5,886 nucleotides of DNA from Thiotrichales bacterium. Its GTDB lineage: Bacteria > Pseudomonadota > Gammaproteobacteria > J044. Positions 1-5,886 of this stretch are shown here, piece after piece; the first letter of the stretch is position 1; the number at the start of each line of letters is the position of its first letter. The stretch lies in the NCBI GenBank assembly GCA_024762895.1, contig JANTGN010000167.1, forward strand, positions 1 through 5,886. Reading direction: 5' to 3'. The position numbers and the translations under genes were made by a program. The notes beneath the pieces were generated by a model. The model ran no database searches and was not told where the DNA came from. It saw nothing but the letters and a program-made list of their open reading frames with translations.

Positions 1-392
1 GGTGGACGGTCATCACGACAGCCATGGTCTTTCTTGTGATACTTGTTGGCGAAGACCTTTTGCGTCGACTGCTGGTCATTGCTGGTACGCTCCAGCCCCA
101 GGTTGTTGCGCTGAATCTCCTCGGTATAGGTGATCAGGGCACGACGCAGCTTATACATCAGGTTGTTATCCAGATGAAAGCCGGCTTCCTGCAGGGCGGT
201 TTCCAGGGCGGCAAAATGGATCAGACGAAGATCATAAGAGATGCCGAGGGTGACATTGGAAATCTTACGTACCTCCAGCACACCCTGGGCATCGGCCAGT
301 AATAGCATGGCATGTCCGGCCTGGTCCTTGTCGGGGTGGGGGCCGCGAAATCCAATTTCGCGGTGTTTTATCAGCTCATTATCTTCAGCCAT
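1..392 (-). CDS. Small conserved-looking protein of unknown function, C-terminus cut by the window edge
   Basis: I do not recognise this family. The frame is open from an ATG at 392 to the window edge, giving at least 130 residues, and a TAGGA ribosome-binding site lies 8 bases upstream. There is no signal peptide or membrane segment, so it is probably cytoplasmic. Residues 27-75 suggest a small alpha/beta ferredoxin-like fold: a helix-like AMLLLADAQGV, a strand pair around LEVRKISNVTLGISYD, a helix, then EAGFHLD. The order resembles heavy-metal-associated (HMA) domains, but there is no CxxC metal site. Residues 76-97 look helical, and the visible tail is charged and rich in His, Lys and Asp (YHKKDHGCRDDRP). 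The gene begins 31 bases after prmC on the same strand with no visible terminator, so it is probably the last known member of the hemA operon. In Pseudomonas this slot holds moeB, which this is not. That it is a gene is likely; the fold is only an inference. Confidence 0.82.
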   Translation of the reverse strand, partial: MAEDNELIKHREIGFRGPHPDKDQAGHAMLLLADAQGVLEVRKISNVTLGISYDLRLIHFAALETALQEAGFHLDNNLMYKLRRALITYTEEIQRNNLGLERTSNDQQSTQKVFANKYHKKDHGCRDDRP

Positions 393-400
393 AGGTTAAA

Positions 401-405
401 TCCTA
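401..405 (-). promoter_or_regulatory. Ribosome-binding site of the unknown left-edge gene
   Basis: On the minus strand the bases read TAGGA and end 8 bases before the ATG at 392. This is normal Shine-Dalgarno spacing. It sits in the 31-base gap after the prmC stop and supports the chosen start codon. Confidence 0.6.
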
Positions 406-423
406 GACCGATTTACCAAACTT

Positions 424-1284
424 TCAAGCTGAATCGAAGCCTTTGCGACCCAGGGTAATGCGATCTCGGCCTTCCAGGTCCTGTTGACAGCGGACGTCGA
501 GCAGGCCGATACGCCGAAACAGCGTCTGTACCTGCGGGCCCTGATCATAGCCATGCTCAATCAGTAACCAGCCACCCGGACTGAGGTGCCGATCGAGGTC
601 ATTCAGTATGTGATTGATGGCATCCAGCCCCTCCGGGCCGGAGGCCAGGGCCTGGTGGGGCTCGTATCGTAGTTCAGCCGTCTCCAGATGGGGATCTTGT
701 TCCGGGATATAGGGGGGATTGGAGACAATCAGGTCATAGCGCTCGTTCTGCTGCAGGGCGGCATACCAGTTGCCCTGGGCAAAACGGATATTCATCAGGC
801 CATGTCGCAGGGCATTTTTTCTGGCTATCTCCAGGGCTGCTTCAGAGAGATCGGTAGCGGTAATCTGGGTATTGGGTAGTTCCAGGGCCAGAGCGAGGGC
901 CAGGGCCCCACTGCCGGTGCCCAGGTCGAGGATGCTGGCAGGTGGTTGATGCTTCTCAATCAGCTCGAGGGCCAGTTCCACCAGTAATTCGGTCTCGGGC
1001 CGGGGTATCAGGGTATCTGCAGTGACCATTAGGCGTAGAGACCAGAATTCTCGTTCACCCAGGATATGGGCCACGGGTTCGCCTCGAAGCCGTCGTTGAA
1101 GCAGGTCTTCGTAGTGCAGGACGAGGCGTCTTTGAGGAGCGTGTTCCGGCCAGGTATAGAAGTAACTGCGGTCCTTGCCAATCACATGGGCCAGTAGGAG
1201 CTCGGCATCCAGTTGAGGACTATCGCAGGTCTCTTCCAGACGTTTTCTGGCATCGGCCAGTAATGTTTGTATTGTCGGTGTCAT
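424..1284 (-). CDS. prmC: Release factor glutamine methyltransferase PrmC (HemK)
   Basis: This cytoplasmic enzyme uses S-adenosylmethionine to N5-methylate the glutamine of the GGQ motif in RF1 and RF2, which speeds peptide release. The 286-residue product is close to the usual length (E. coli 277). The N-terminal helical domain (about 1-85) contains GEPVAHILGEREFW (68-81), and IPRPETE follows at 93-99. The Rossmann methyltransferase domain has the SAM loop DLGTGSG (120-126), an acidic residue after strand 2 (Asp145), and the hallmark NPPY (189-192) that holds the substrate glutamine. The start aligns with other PrmC N-termini. Its ATG overlaps the prfA stop (ATGA). The purine-rich AAGAGGA directly abuts the ATG, too close for ordinary initiation, so translation is probably coupled to prfA. 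A stretch of alternating Ala-Leu (127-134) follows the SAM loop, where E. coli has a similar but less regular helix. The gene looks intact and ends in TGA. Confidence 0.97.
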   Translation of the reverse strand: MTPTIQTLLADARKRLEETCDSPQLDAELLLAHVIGKDRSYFYTWPEHAPQRRLVLHYEDLLQRRLRGEPVAHILGEREFWSLRLMVTADTLIPRPETELLVELALELIEKHQPPASILDLGTGSGALALALALELPNTQITATDLSEAALEIARKNALRHGLMNIRFAQGNWYAALQQNERYDLIVSNPPYIPEQDPHLETAELRYEPHQALASGPEGLDAINHILNDLDRHLSPGGWLLIEHGYDQGPQVQTLFRRIGLLDVRCQQDLEGRDRITLGRKGFDSA

Positions 1285-2369
1285 TCCTCTTCAGACAGCG
1301 CGGCTAGCTGGTCAGCCTGATATTCTGCAATCAGGGGGTCAATGATAAGATTTAAATTCCCCTGCATGACCTCGTCAAGTTTGTAAAGGGTCAGGTTAAT
1401 GCGATGATCCGTGATGCGCCCCTGGGGGTAATTATAGGTGCGGATACGTTCTGAACGATCTCCGCTACCGACCAGGTTGCGGCGTGTCGTGGCCTGTTCC
1501 GTCGCCTGTTTTTCACGCTCGGCCTCCAGTAGCTTGGCCTGAAGTACCGACATGGCGCGGGCACGGTTCTTGTGCTGTGATCGCTCATCCTGACACTCGA
1601 CGACGACGCCGGTGGGTAGATGGGTAATGCGAATGGCTGAATCGGTCTTGTTGACGTGCTGACCACCGGCGCCCGAGGCACGGAAGGTATCGACCCTGAG
1701 GTCAGCGGGGTTAATCTCCTGGGCCTCGACCTCAGCCGCCTCGGGCATGACCGCGACGGTAGCGGCGGAGGTATGGATACGCCCCTGGGACTCGGTCTCG
1801 GGAACGCGCTGTACACGATGCGCGCCGGATTCAAACTTCAGTCTTGAATAGACGCGATTACCTACCAGTCTGGCGATGATTTCCTTGTAGCCGCCGTGTT
1901 CGCCCTCGTTCTTGTTGATGACCTCAACCTTCCAGCCCGCCTGTTCGGCGAAACGGGAATACATACGAAAGAGGTCACCGGCAAAGATGGCCGCCTCATC
2001 CCCGCCTGTTCCAGCTCGGATTTCCAGAAAGACGTTGCTCTGGTCATGGGGATCTACGGGTAACAACAGCTTTTGCAGATCCAGTTCAAGGTCCTGCATG
2101 CGTTCATCGGCATCCCTTAATTCTTCCTGGGCCATCGCCTTGAGATCGGGATCATCCTCCCTGAGCATCTCTTCGGCGGTTTCACGATCGTCCAGTATCT
2201 GTTGATAATCGCGAAAGGTCTGCACCACCGGCTCAATCTGGCTGTACTCCATCGAGTATTTACGAAAGCGATCCTGGTCGCTAATAATTTCAGGGTCAGA
2301 TAGCAGGCCGCCCAGTTCTTCGTAGCGTTCGGTAATGCCTTCAAGTTTATGTTGTATGGATGACTTCAC
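1281..2369 (-). CDS. prfA: Peptide chain release factor 1 (RF1)
   Basis: RF1 recognises UAA and UAG in the ribosomal A site and triggers hydrolysis of peptidyl-tRNA. The 362-residue product matches the family length (E. coli 360). The N-terminal helical domain (1-110) is followed by the conserved EIRAGTGGDEAAIF (116-129). The codon-recognition segment HRVQRVPETESQGRIHTSA spans 184-202; its PxT tripeptide is P190-E191-T192, which marks RF1 rather than RF2 (SPF). The catalytic loop GAGGQHVNKTDSA carries GGQ at 235-237, and Gln237 is the expected PrmC target. The start is GTG at 2369, inside a four-base GTGA overlap with the hemA stop; an AAGAAG stretch just upstream may serve as a weak ribosome-binding site. 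The N-terminus MKSSIQHKLE resembles E. coli MKPSIVAKLE, which supports the GTG. The gene ends in TGA, an RF2 codon, so RF1 does not terminate its own synthesis. Confidence 0.98.
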   Translation of the reverse strand: MKSSIQHKLEGITERYEELGGLLSDPEIISDQDRFRKYSMEYSQIEPVVQTFRDYQQILDDRETAEEMLREDDPDLKAMAQEELRDADERMQDLELDLQKLLLPVDPHDQSNVFLEIRAGTGGDEAAIFAGDLFRMYSRFAEQAGWKVEVINKNEGEHGGYKEIIARLVGNRVYSRLKFESGAHRVQRVPETESQGRIHTSAATVAVMPEAAEVEAQEINPADLRVDTFRASGAGGQHVNKTDSAIRITHLPTGVVVECQDERSQHKNRARAMSVLQAKLLEAEREKQATEQATTRRNLVGSGDRSERIRTYNYPQGRITDHRINLTLYKLDEVMQGNLNLIIDPLIAEYQADQLAALSEEE

Positions 2370-3652
2370 GATTTCTTCTTTAGAGGGGTCTTCGATTCAG
2401 AGTCCAGCCCCAGTAGCTCGCGGGCGTTTTCAATCATATCCAGGCGGCCTTCACGTGCCGCGAGGTTAAGATTGGTCGTGGGTTCATGGGTGAGTTTATT
2501 GGTCAGGGTATGGGCCAGGTATTGCAGGGCCTCATTGGGGCTCTTGCCCTGGTCAATCATGCGCAGGGCCTTTTCCAGTACGGCATCCTGGGTTTGCTGG
2601 GCCTTATTACGGTATTGAGTGATCATGTCTACCGCGCCCTGTCCACGCAGCCAGCCTTCGAACTCCTCGACACGCTGATCAATAATCTCTTCGGCCTGTT
2701 CAGCCGCTTCCCGGCGTGACTTCAGGCTTTCATCGATGACTTCCTGAAGGTCATCTACCGTGTACAGGAAGACGTCATCCAGTTCGCCAACCTCGGGTTC
2801 AATATCGCGGGGTACAGCTATATCCACCATGAAAAAGGGACGATGTTTACGGCGCTTCAAGGCGCGCTCCACGGCACCCTTGCCCAGTATGGGCAGGGGA
2901 CTGGCCGTCGAGGAAATGATAATGTCGGCCTCGTGCAGTCTTTCCGCCAGGGCGGGCAGGGTAAAGGCTTCACCATCAAACTGGCTGGCCAGGTTCTCGG
3001 CCCTTTCCAGGCTGCGGTTTGCAACCAGAATCTTTCCGATCTGGTTGGTATGGAGATGGCGGGTGGCCAGTTCAATGGTCTCACCAGCACCAATCATCAG
3101 CGCGGTCTGGCCACTGAGATCACCAAAGATCTGTTTGGCCAGGTTGACCGCTGCAAAGGCCACCGAGATGGCGCTTTCACCAATGGCCGTATCGGTGCGT
3201 ACCTGCTTGGCGACCGAGAAGGCATGCTGGAAGAGTCTTCCCAGCTGTCGGCCCATGGTCCCGGCATGACGGGCATCCTGGAATGAGGCCTTGAGCTGAC
3301 CGAGTATCTGGGGTTCGCCCAGGACCAGGGAGTCCAGCCCGCAGGCGACGCGTAAAAGATGCTTGATACTATTTCTTCCCAGGTGGGTATAGACAAACGG
3401 ATCCAGTTCCGCCGCCGGCAACTCATGGTGTTCTTCCATCCAGCGCACAATCTCATCCACCGAGGTGATGTCTGATATACGACAGTAAAGCTCGGTGCGG
3501 TTGCAGGTGGAAAGGATAATGGCCTCATTCACACCCTGAAGACTATGCAGGGCACGCAGCGACTGATCCAGGTGTTCTGGCGCAAACGCCACCTGTTCTC
3601 GCACGGCTACCGGAGCCGTTTTGTGATTGATGCCAATGGTCAGCAGGGACAT
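2366..3652 (-). CDS. hemA: Glutamyl-tRNA reductase
   Basis: HemA reduces glutamyl-tRNA(Glu) with NADPH to glutamate-1-semialdehyde, the first committed step of C5-pathway tetrapyrrole (heme) synthesis, in the cytoplasm. From the ATG at 3652 the product is 428 residues (E. coli 418). The N-terminal catalytic domain opens with LLTIGINHKTAPVAVRE and has the nucleophile Cys50 in STCNRTE (48-54), the same position as in E. coli. HLLRVACGLDSLVLGEPQILGQ follows at 98-119. The NADPH-binding domain contains MIGAGE (186-191) and ANRS (211-214). The C-terminal dimerisation helices run from about 305 to 415 (SRREAAEQAEEIIDQRVEEF, 312-331). The frame stays open 26 codons upstream to another ATG at 3730, but that extension lacks family similarity and crosses the intergenic palindrome, so I reject it. 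The ribosome-binding site before 3652 is weak. The gene leads the hemA-prfA-prmC operon, and its TGA overlaps the prfA GTG. Confidence 0.97.
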   Translation of the reverse strand: MSLLTIGINHKTAPVAVREQVAFAPEHLDQSLRALHSLQGVNEAIILSTCNRTELYCRISDITSVDEIVRWMEEHHELPAAELDPFVYTHLGRNSIKHLLRVACGLDSLVLGEPQILGQLKASFQDARHAGTMGRQLGRLFQHAFSVAKQVRTDTAIGESAISVAFAAVNLAKQIFGDLSGQTALMIGAGETIELATRHLHTNQIGKILVANRSLERAENLASQFDGEAFTLPALAERLHEADIIISSTASPLPILGKGAVERALKRRKHRPFFMVDIAVPRDIEPEVGELDDVFLYTVDDLQEVIDESLKSRREAAEQAEEIIDQRVEEFEGWLRGQGAVDMITQYRNKAQQTQDAVLEKALRMIDQGKSPNEALQYLAHTLTNKLTHEPTTNLNLAAREGRLDMIENARELLGLDSESKTPLKKKS

Positions 3653-3681
3653 GAATGATGATTTGATCGGGCAAACGCGGA

Positions 3682-3710
3682 ATTTTGATCTATGCAACCA
3701 GCGAATACAA
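3682..3710 (-). promoter_or_regulatory. Possible sigma70-type promoter for hemA
   Basis: On the minus strand, TTGTAT (3710-3705) and CAAAAT (3687-3682) are separated by 17 bases. They match the -35 and -10 consensus at 3 and 4 of 6 positions. Transcription would start near 3675, giving a leader of about 23 bases before the hemA ATG. The match is weak and rests mainly on spacing and position. A perfect TTGACA lies farther upstream (3762-3757) but has no acceptable -10 at normal spacing. Confidence 0.25.
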
Positions 3711-3713
3711 GTA

Positions 3714-3725
3714 ATCCCCGGGGAT
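3714..3725. repeat. 12-base perfect palindrome in the divergent intergenic region
   Basis: The bases ATCCCCGGGGAT read the same on both strands and lie between hemA and the TPR lipoprotein gene, 3 bases upstream of the possible hemA -35 element. No coding sequence explains it. It could be an operator for a dimeric regulator or chance; I know of no regulator with this exact site here. Confidence 0.4.
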
Positions 3726-3755
3726 ATCATGCAGATGAACTGATGGCCATCCGGC

Positions 3756-3788
3756 TTGTCAACGCTAAGGTGTATATTGGGTTATAGT
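3756..3788 (+). promoter_or_regulatory. Possible promoter of the TPR lipoprotein-lolB unit
   Basis: A good -10-like TATAGT lies at 3783-3788 and would start transcription near 3795, about 21 bases before the ATG at 3816. The best -35-like element is TTGTCA at 3756-3761, but the 21-base spacing is too long for a standard sigma70 promoter. A poor -35 or activator-dependent promoter is therefore possible. The same bases carry TTGACA on the other strand, so the divergent promoters may share this segment. Confidence 0.25.
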
Positions 3789-3815
3789 TACGAAATCTCC
3801 AGGATTACAGAGATC

Positions 3816-5534
3816 ATGAGGTCTATGTCGTTTCGTTATTGCTTAGTGCTGTGTAGTGTTTTTCTGGCCTCCTGTGCGTCGCAGCAGGTCACGGTTCAGC
3901 CGGTGGAAGTATCGGTTGAACGACAGGCCGTGAGTGTGGATCAGCCTGATGAAAGTGATGTTTTATACCGGATCCTGGTGGGTGAGATGGCCGGACGTCT
4001 GGGGGCCCTGGACACGGCATCGGGTGCCTATGCCGATGCCGCCTTTGAGACGAATGATCCACAGGTGGCGGCCCGCGCTACCCATATCGCACTCTATGGG
4101 CGTCAATATGATCAGGCCCTGAGAGCAGCCAAGCGTTGGGAATCACTGTCGCCGGATAATCAGGAGGTGCGTCAGATCCTTGCAACCCTGAATGCGCGAC
4201 TGGGCAATATCGATGAATCCGTAGCCTATTTTCAGGGCTTAATCGAGGAAACAGAGGGTCACTCGGGGGGAGGATTTGCACTGGCGGGTTCGTTGCTTGC
4301 ACAGGAAATTCCACCCCAGAACGCCCTGGCCGTAATGGAGCGCCTGGTCGCTGATCAGCCAGATAATTTCACGGCTCAGTACACCTATGCCGCCCTGGCC
4401 TATAAATTCAAGGACTATCCGAGGGCTTTGAATGCGGCCACTCGGGCACTGGAAATCCTGCCCGATGAGCATCAGGCACGTCTGCTGAGGAACCAGGCCT
4501 GGATGGAGCTCGGTGAGAGTGATCGTGCCCTCGATGATGTGGCACTGATGATCCAGGCCAGGCCGGATGACACCGACCTTCGCCTGGCCTATGCGCAGAT
4601 GCTGGTCAAGGCAAAGCGTTATGAAGGGGCGCGAAAGCAGTTTGAATATGTCGCCAGCAAACAGCCTGAAAATGCTGATTTACTCTATACCCTGGGTCTG
4701 TTGAATATCGAGATCCAGCACTATGATGATGCAACGACCTATCTGCAAAGGGTGCTGAAACTGGGCAAGCACGTCGTTGATTCCAGTTTTTATCTGGGAC
4801 GAATTGCAGAGAATCGTGGCCTGTATCAGGATGCAATCGGTTGGTATATCCGAGTCAGTGAAGGGCAGTATGTCATCGAGGCCCAGCTCCGTATCGCCGT
4901 CATGCTGGCCAAACTGGGACATATGGATAAGGCCAGGGAGCACCTGGCACGCATGCGACTGGAACTGGACAATGCCGAACAGCAGATCGATCTCTTCCTG
5001 ATGGAGGGCAGCCTGCTGGAAGAGGCGAAGGCCTATGATGATGGTCTCAGGCTCTATAACCGCGCGCTGGATAACTATCCCGGTCATATCGATCTGATTT
5101 ATGCGCGGGCCATGTTGTACGAGAAGATGGACCGTATCGACCTGATGGAAAAAGACCTGCGCCAGATACTGGATCAGGATCCCGGCAATGCCACGGCATT
5201 AAATGCACTGGGCTACACCCTGGCCGATCGTACCGATCGCTACCAGGAGGCGCTTCAATATATACAAATGGCCCTCAAGGAGCGTCCGAATGATCCGGCC
5301 GTGATCGATAGCATGGGCTGGGTCCAGTTCCGCCTGGGTAACCTCGATGCTGCCGAGCGCTATCTGAGAAAGGCCAACGCCCTGCTCGATGATGATGAGA
5401 TTGCGAGTCACCTGGGCGAGGTCATGTGGGTGCGGGGTAATCGGCAGGAGGCACTGGATCTGTTGCAGGAGGCCCTGAAGAAATTTCCCGAAAGTCAGAA
5501 GTTAAAGGGCCTGATCAGGCGTATCGATCAGTGA
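3816..5534 (+). CDS. lbcA: TPR-repeat outer-membrane lipoprotein, LbcA-like
   Basis: The 572-residue product begins with a lipoprotein signal: positive charge at Arg2 and Arg7, a hydrophobic stretch, then the lipobox LASC with lipidated Cys20. Ala21 at +2 predicts outer-membrane sorting. A Gln/Val-rich linker (22-45) leads into TPR helices covering about 46 to 560. Clear units are near 185-216, 219-250, 253-284, 287-318, 425-456, 459-492 and 494-526. The C-terminal part has the family's recognisable block: ALNALGYTLADRT (461-473), DSMGWVQFRLGN (498-509) and EIASHLGEVMWVRGN (528-542). P. aeruginosa LbcA (PA4667) occupies the same place between hemA and lolB; it recruits the protease CtpA to degrade peptidoglycan hydrolases. 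Extending that role here is inference, since no ctpA is in view. The start at 3816 is chosen because the signal peptide fits and AGGA lies 11 bases upstream; ATG 3825 and TTG 3756 are alternatives. The symbol rests on position and domain type. Confidence 0.9.
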   Translation: MRSMSFRYCLVLCSVFLASCASQQVTVQPVEVSVERQAVSVDQPDESDVLYRILVGEMAGRLGALDTASGAYADAAFETNDPQVAARATHIALYGRQYDQALRAAKRWESLSPDNQEVRQILATLNARLGNIDESVAYFQGLIEETEGHSGGGFALAGSLLAQEIPPQNALAVMERLVADQPDNFTAQYTYAALAYKFKDYPRALNAATRALEILPDEHQARLLRNQAWMELGESDRALDDVALMIQARPDDTDLRLAYAQMLVKAKRYEGARKQFEYVASKQPENADLLYTLGLLNIEIQHYDDATTYLQRVLKLGKHVVDSSFYLGRIAENRGLYQDAIGWYIRVSEGQYVIEAQLRIAVMLAKLGHMDKAREHLARMRLELDNAEQQIDLFLMEGSLLEEAKAYDDGLRLYNRALDNYPGHIDLIYARAMLYEKMDRIDLMEKDLRQILDQDPGNATALNALGYTLADRTDRYQEALQYIQMALKERPNDPAVIDSMGWVQFRLGNLDAAERYLRKANALLDDDEIASHLGEVMWVRGNRQEALDLLQEALKKFPESQKLKGLIRRIDQ

Positions 5535-5886
5535 GGCGCCTGATTCTGCTGTTCCTGATTGCAGGTCTGGCGGCCTGTGAATCAACCCCCCTGCGTACCG
5601 TCGATGGTGAGGACTGGTTGCGGCACCAGCAACAGGTCGCTGCCCAGGAGCGCTGGTTGATGCAGGGGCGGGTGGCCATCCGCTATGCCGAGGAGGGGGG
5701 GCAGGGCCTATTGCACTGGCGCCAGCAGGACGAGTCTTATGACCTGCGCTTTTATGATGCCCTCAACCGACTACAGCTACATATCGAGGGCAATGGCAAC
5801 GGCGTCAAACTGCATGCCCGTAACGGGGATGTGCGCGAGGCCTCCAATGCAGAGTCCCTGATGCAGGATTACCTGGGGTGGGCGGT
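5531..5886 (+). CDS. lolB: Outer-membrane lipoprotein receptor LolB, C-terminus cut by the window edge
   Basis: LolB takes lipoproteins from the periplasmic carrier LolA and inserts them into the outer membrane; it is itself a lipoprotein. The first 118 residues are visible, a little over half of a usual LolB (E. coli precursor 207). Start is GTG at 5531, overlapping the upstream TGA (GTGA). Residues 1-16 are a short lipoprotein signal (RRLILLFLIAGLAAC) with lipobox LAAC and lipidated Cys16; Glu17 at +2 is compatible with outer-membrane sorting. Family marks are W29-L30-R31-H32-Q33, the GRVAIRY strand (46-52), GLLHWRQ (59-65) and the SLMQDYLGW motif (109-117). Aligned with E. coli, Leu78 matches mature Leu68 of the protruding insertion loop, but its neighbours are Ala and Asn instead of Pro and Gly. 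Cotranslation with the TPR gene is likely. ispE usually follows in this order and would lie beyond the edge. Confidence 0.93.
   Translation, partial: MRRLILLFLIAGLAACESTPLRTVDGEDWLRHQQQVAAQERWLMQGRVAIRYAEEGGQGLLHWRQQDESYDLRFYDALNRLQLHIEGNGNGVKLHARNGDVREASNAESLMQDYLGWA

Noticed and set aside
24..302. Plus-strand open frame of 92 codons at the left edge
   Set aside because: It is antisense to the better supported minus-strand gene at 1-392, which has a ribosome-binding site, operon spacing and plausible protein composition. The plus frame has no recognisable features.
630..644. Inverted repeat with 7-base arms (CCTCCGG / CCGGAGG), a possible terminator hairpin
   Set aside because: It lies inside prmC, encodes conserved-looking SGPEG residues and has no T-run, so it is codon usage rather than a terminator.
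885..912. Repetitive CCAGGGCC-like bases in prmC and elsewhere
   Set aside because: These are Ala-Leu codon pairs (GCC CTG) read on the other strand. Here they encode the Ala-Leu run after the SAM loop, so this is codon bias and not a repeat element.
2760..3286. Two long plus-strand open frames inside hemA (2760-3269 and 2843-3286)
   Set aside because: They lie opposite strongly conserved HemA catalytic and NADPH-binding sequence. Their composition is that expected from antisense reading of GC-rich codons, and no motifs or ribosome-binding sites support them.
3653..3730. Longer hemA start at ATG 3730
   Set aside because: The 26 added residues have no family similarity, while the ATG at 3652 gives the typical MSLLTIGINHKTAP start and places Cys50 at the E. 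coli position.
3756..3815. TTG start at 3756 for the TPR lipoprotein
   Set aside because: It would put 20 extra residues ahead of the lipoprotein signal peptide and would overlap the likely promoter. The ATG at 3816 gives a normal signal.
1..5886. Mobile elements, CRISPR arrays, tRNA or rRNA genes, defence systems
   Set aside because: The window is almost fully covered by intact housekeeping genes in a known order. I saw no terminal repeats, transposase motifs, spaced repeats or RNA gene signatures.

Overview
The window looks like chromosomal DNA from a gammaproteobacterium of moderate GC content with strong GCC and CTG codon preference. This is inferred from gene order and protein sequence: the divergent arrangement of hemA-prfA-prmC against a TPR lipoprotein gene plus lolB matches the Pseudomonas-type layout (PA4664-PA4668 in P. 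aeruginosa). In E. coli, lolB directly faces hemA. The gene after prmC is not moeB, as in Pseudomonas, but a small protein I cannot name. The source is therefore probably another gammaproteobacterial lineage; I cannot resolve the genus.

Layout. On the minus strand, reading from about 3652 down to 1: hemA (glutamyl-tRNA reductase), prfA (release factor 1), prmC (release factor glutamine methyltransferase), then a small uncharacterised gene cut by the left edge. hemA/prfA and prfA/prmC overlap by four bases (GTGA and ATGA), and the last gene starts 31 bases after prmC, so this reads as one operon. On the plus strand, from 3816: a 572-residue lipoprotein made of TPR repeats, the positional and sequence-type counterpart of P. 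aeruginosa LbcA. It is followed, again with a GTGA overlap, by lolB, which is cut by the right edge. The 163 bases between the two transcription units (3653-3815) must hold both promoters. They contain a 12-base palindrome and a spaced direct repeat that coding sequence does not explain.

How the genes work together. HemA makes the first committed intermediate of tetrapyrrole synthesis from Glu-tRNA. RF1 ends translation at UAA and UAG, and PrmC methylates the GGQ glutamine of RF1 and RF2, so prfA and prmC form a substrate-enzyme pair. The rightward unit concerns the outer membrane: LolB is the receptor that inserts lipoproteins there, and the TPR protein is itself a predicted LolB client and probably a scaffold for a periplasmic protease. 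There are no mobile elements, RNA genes, CRISPR arrays or defence genes. This is a conserved housekeeping region. The open questions are the unknown left-edge protein, the role of the TPR lipoprotein and the control of the divergent promoter region.
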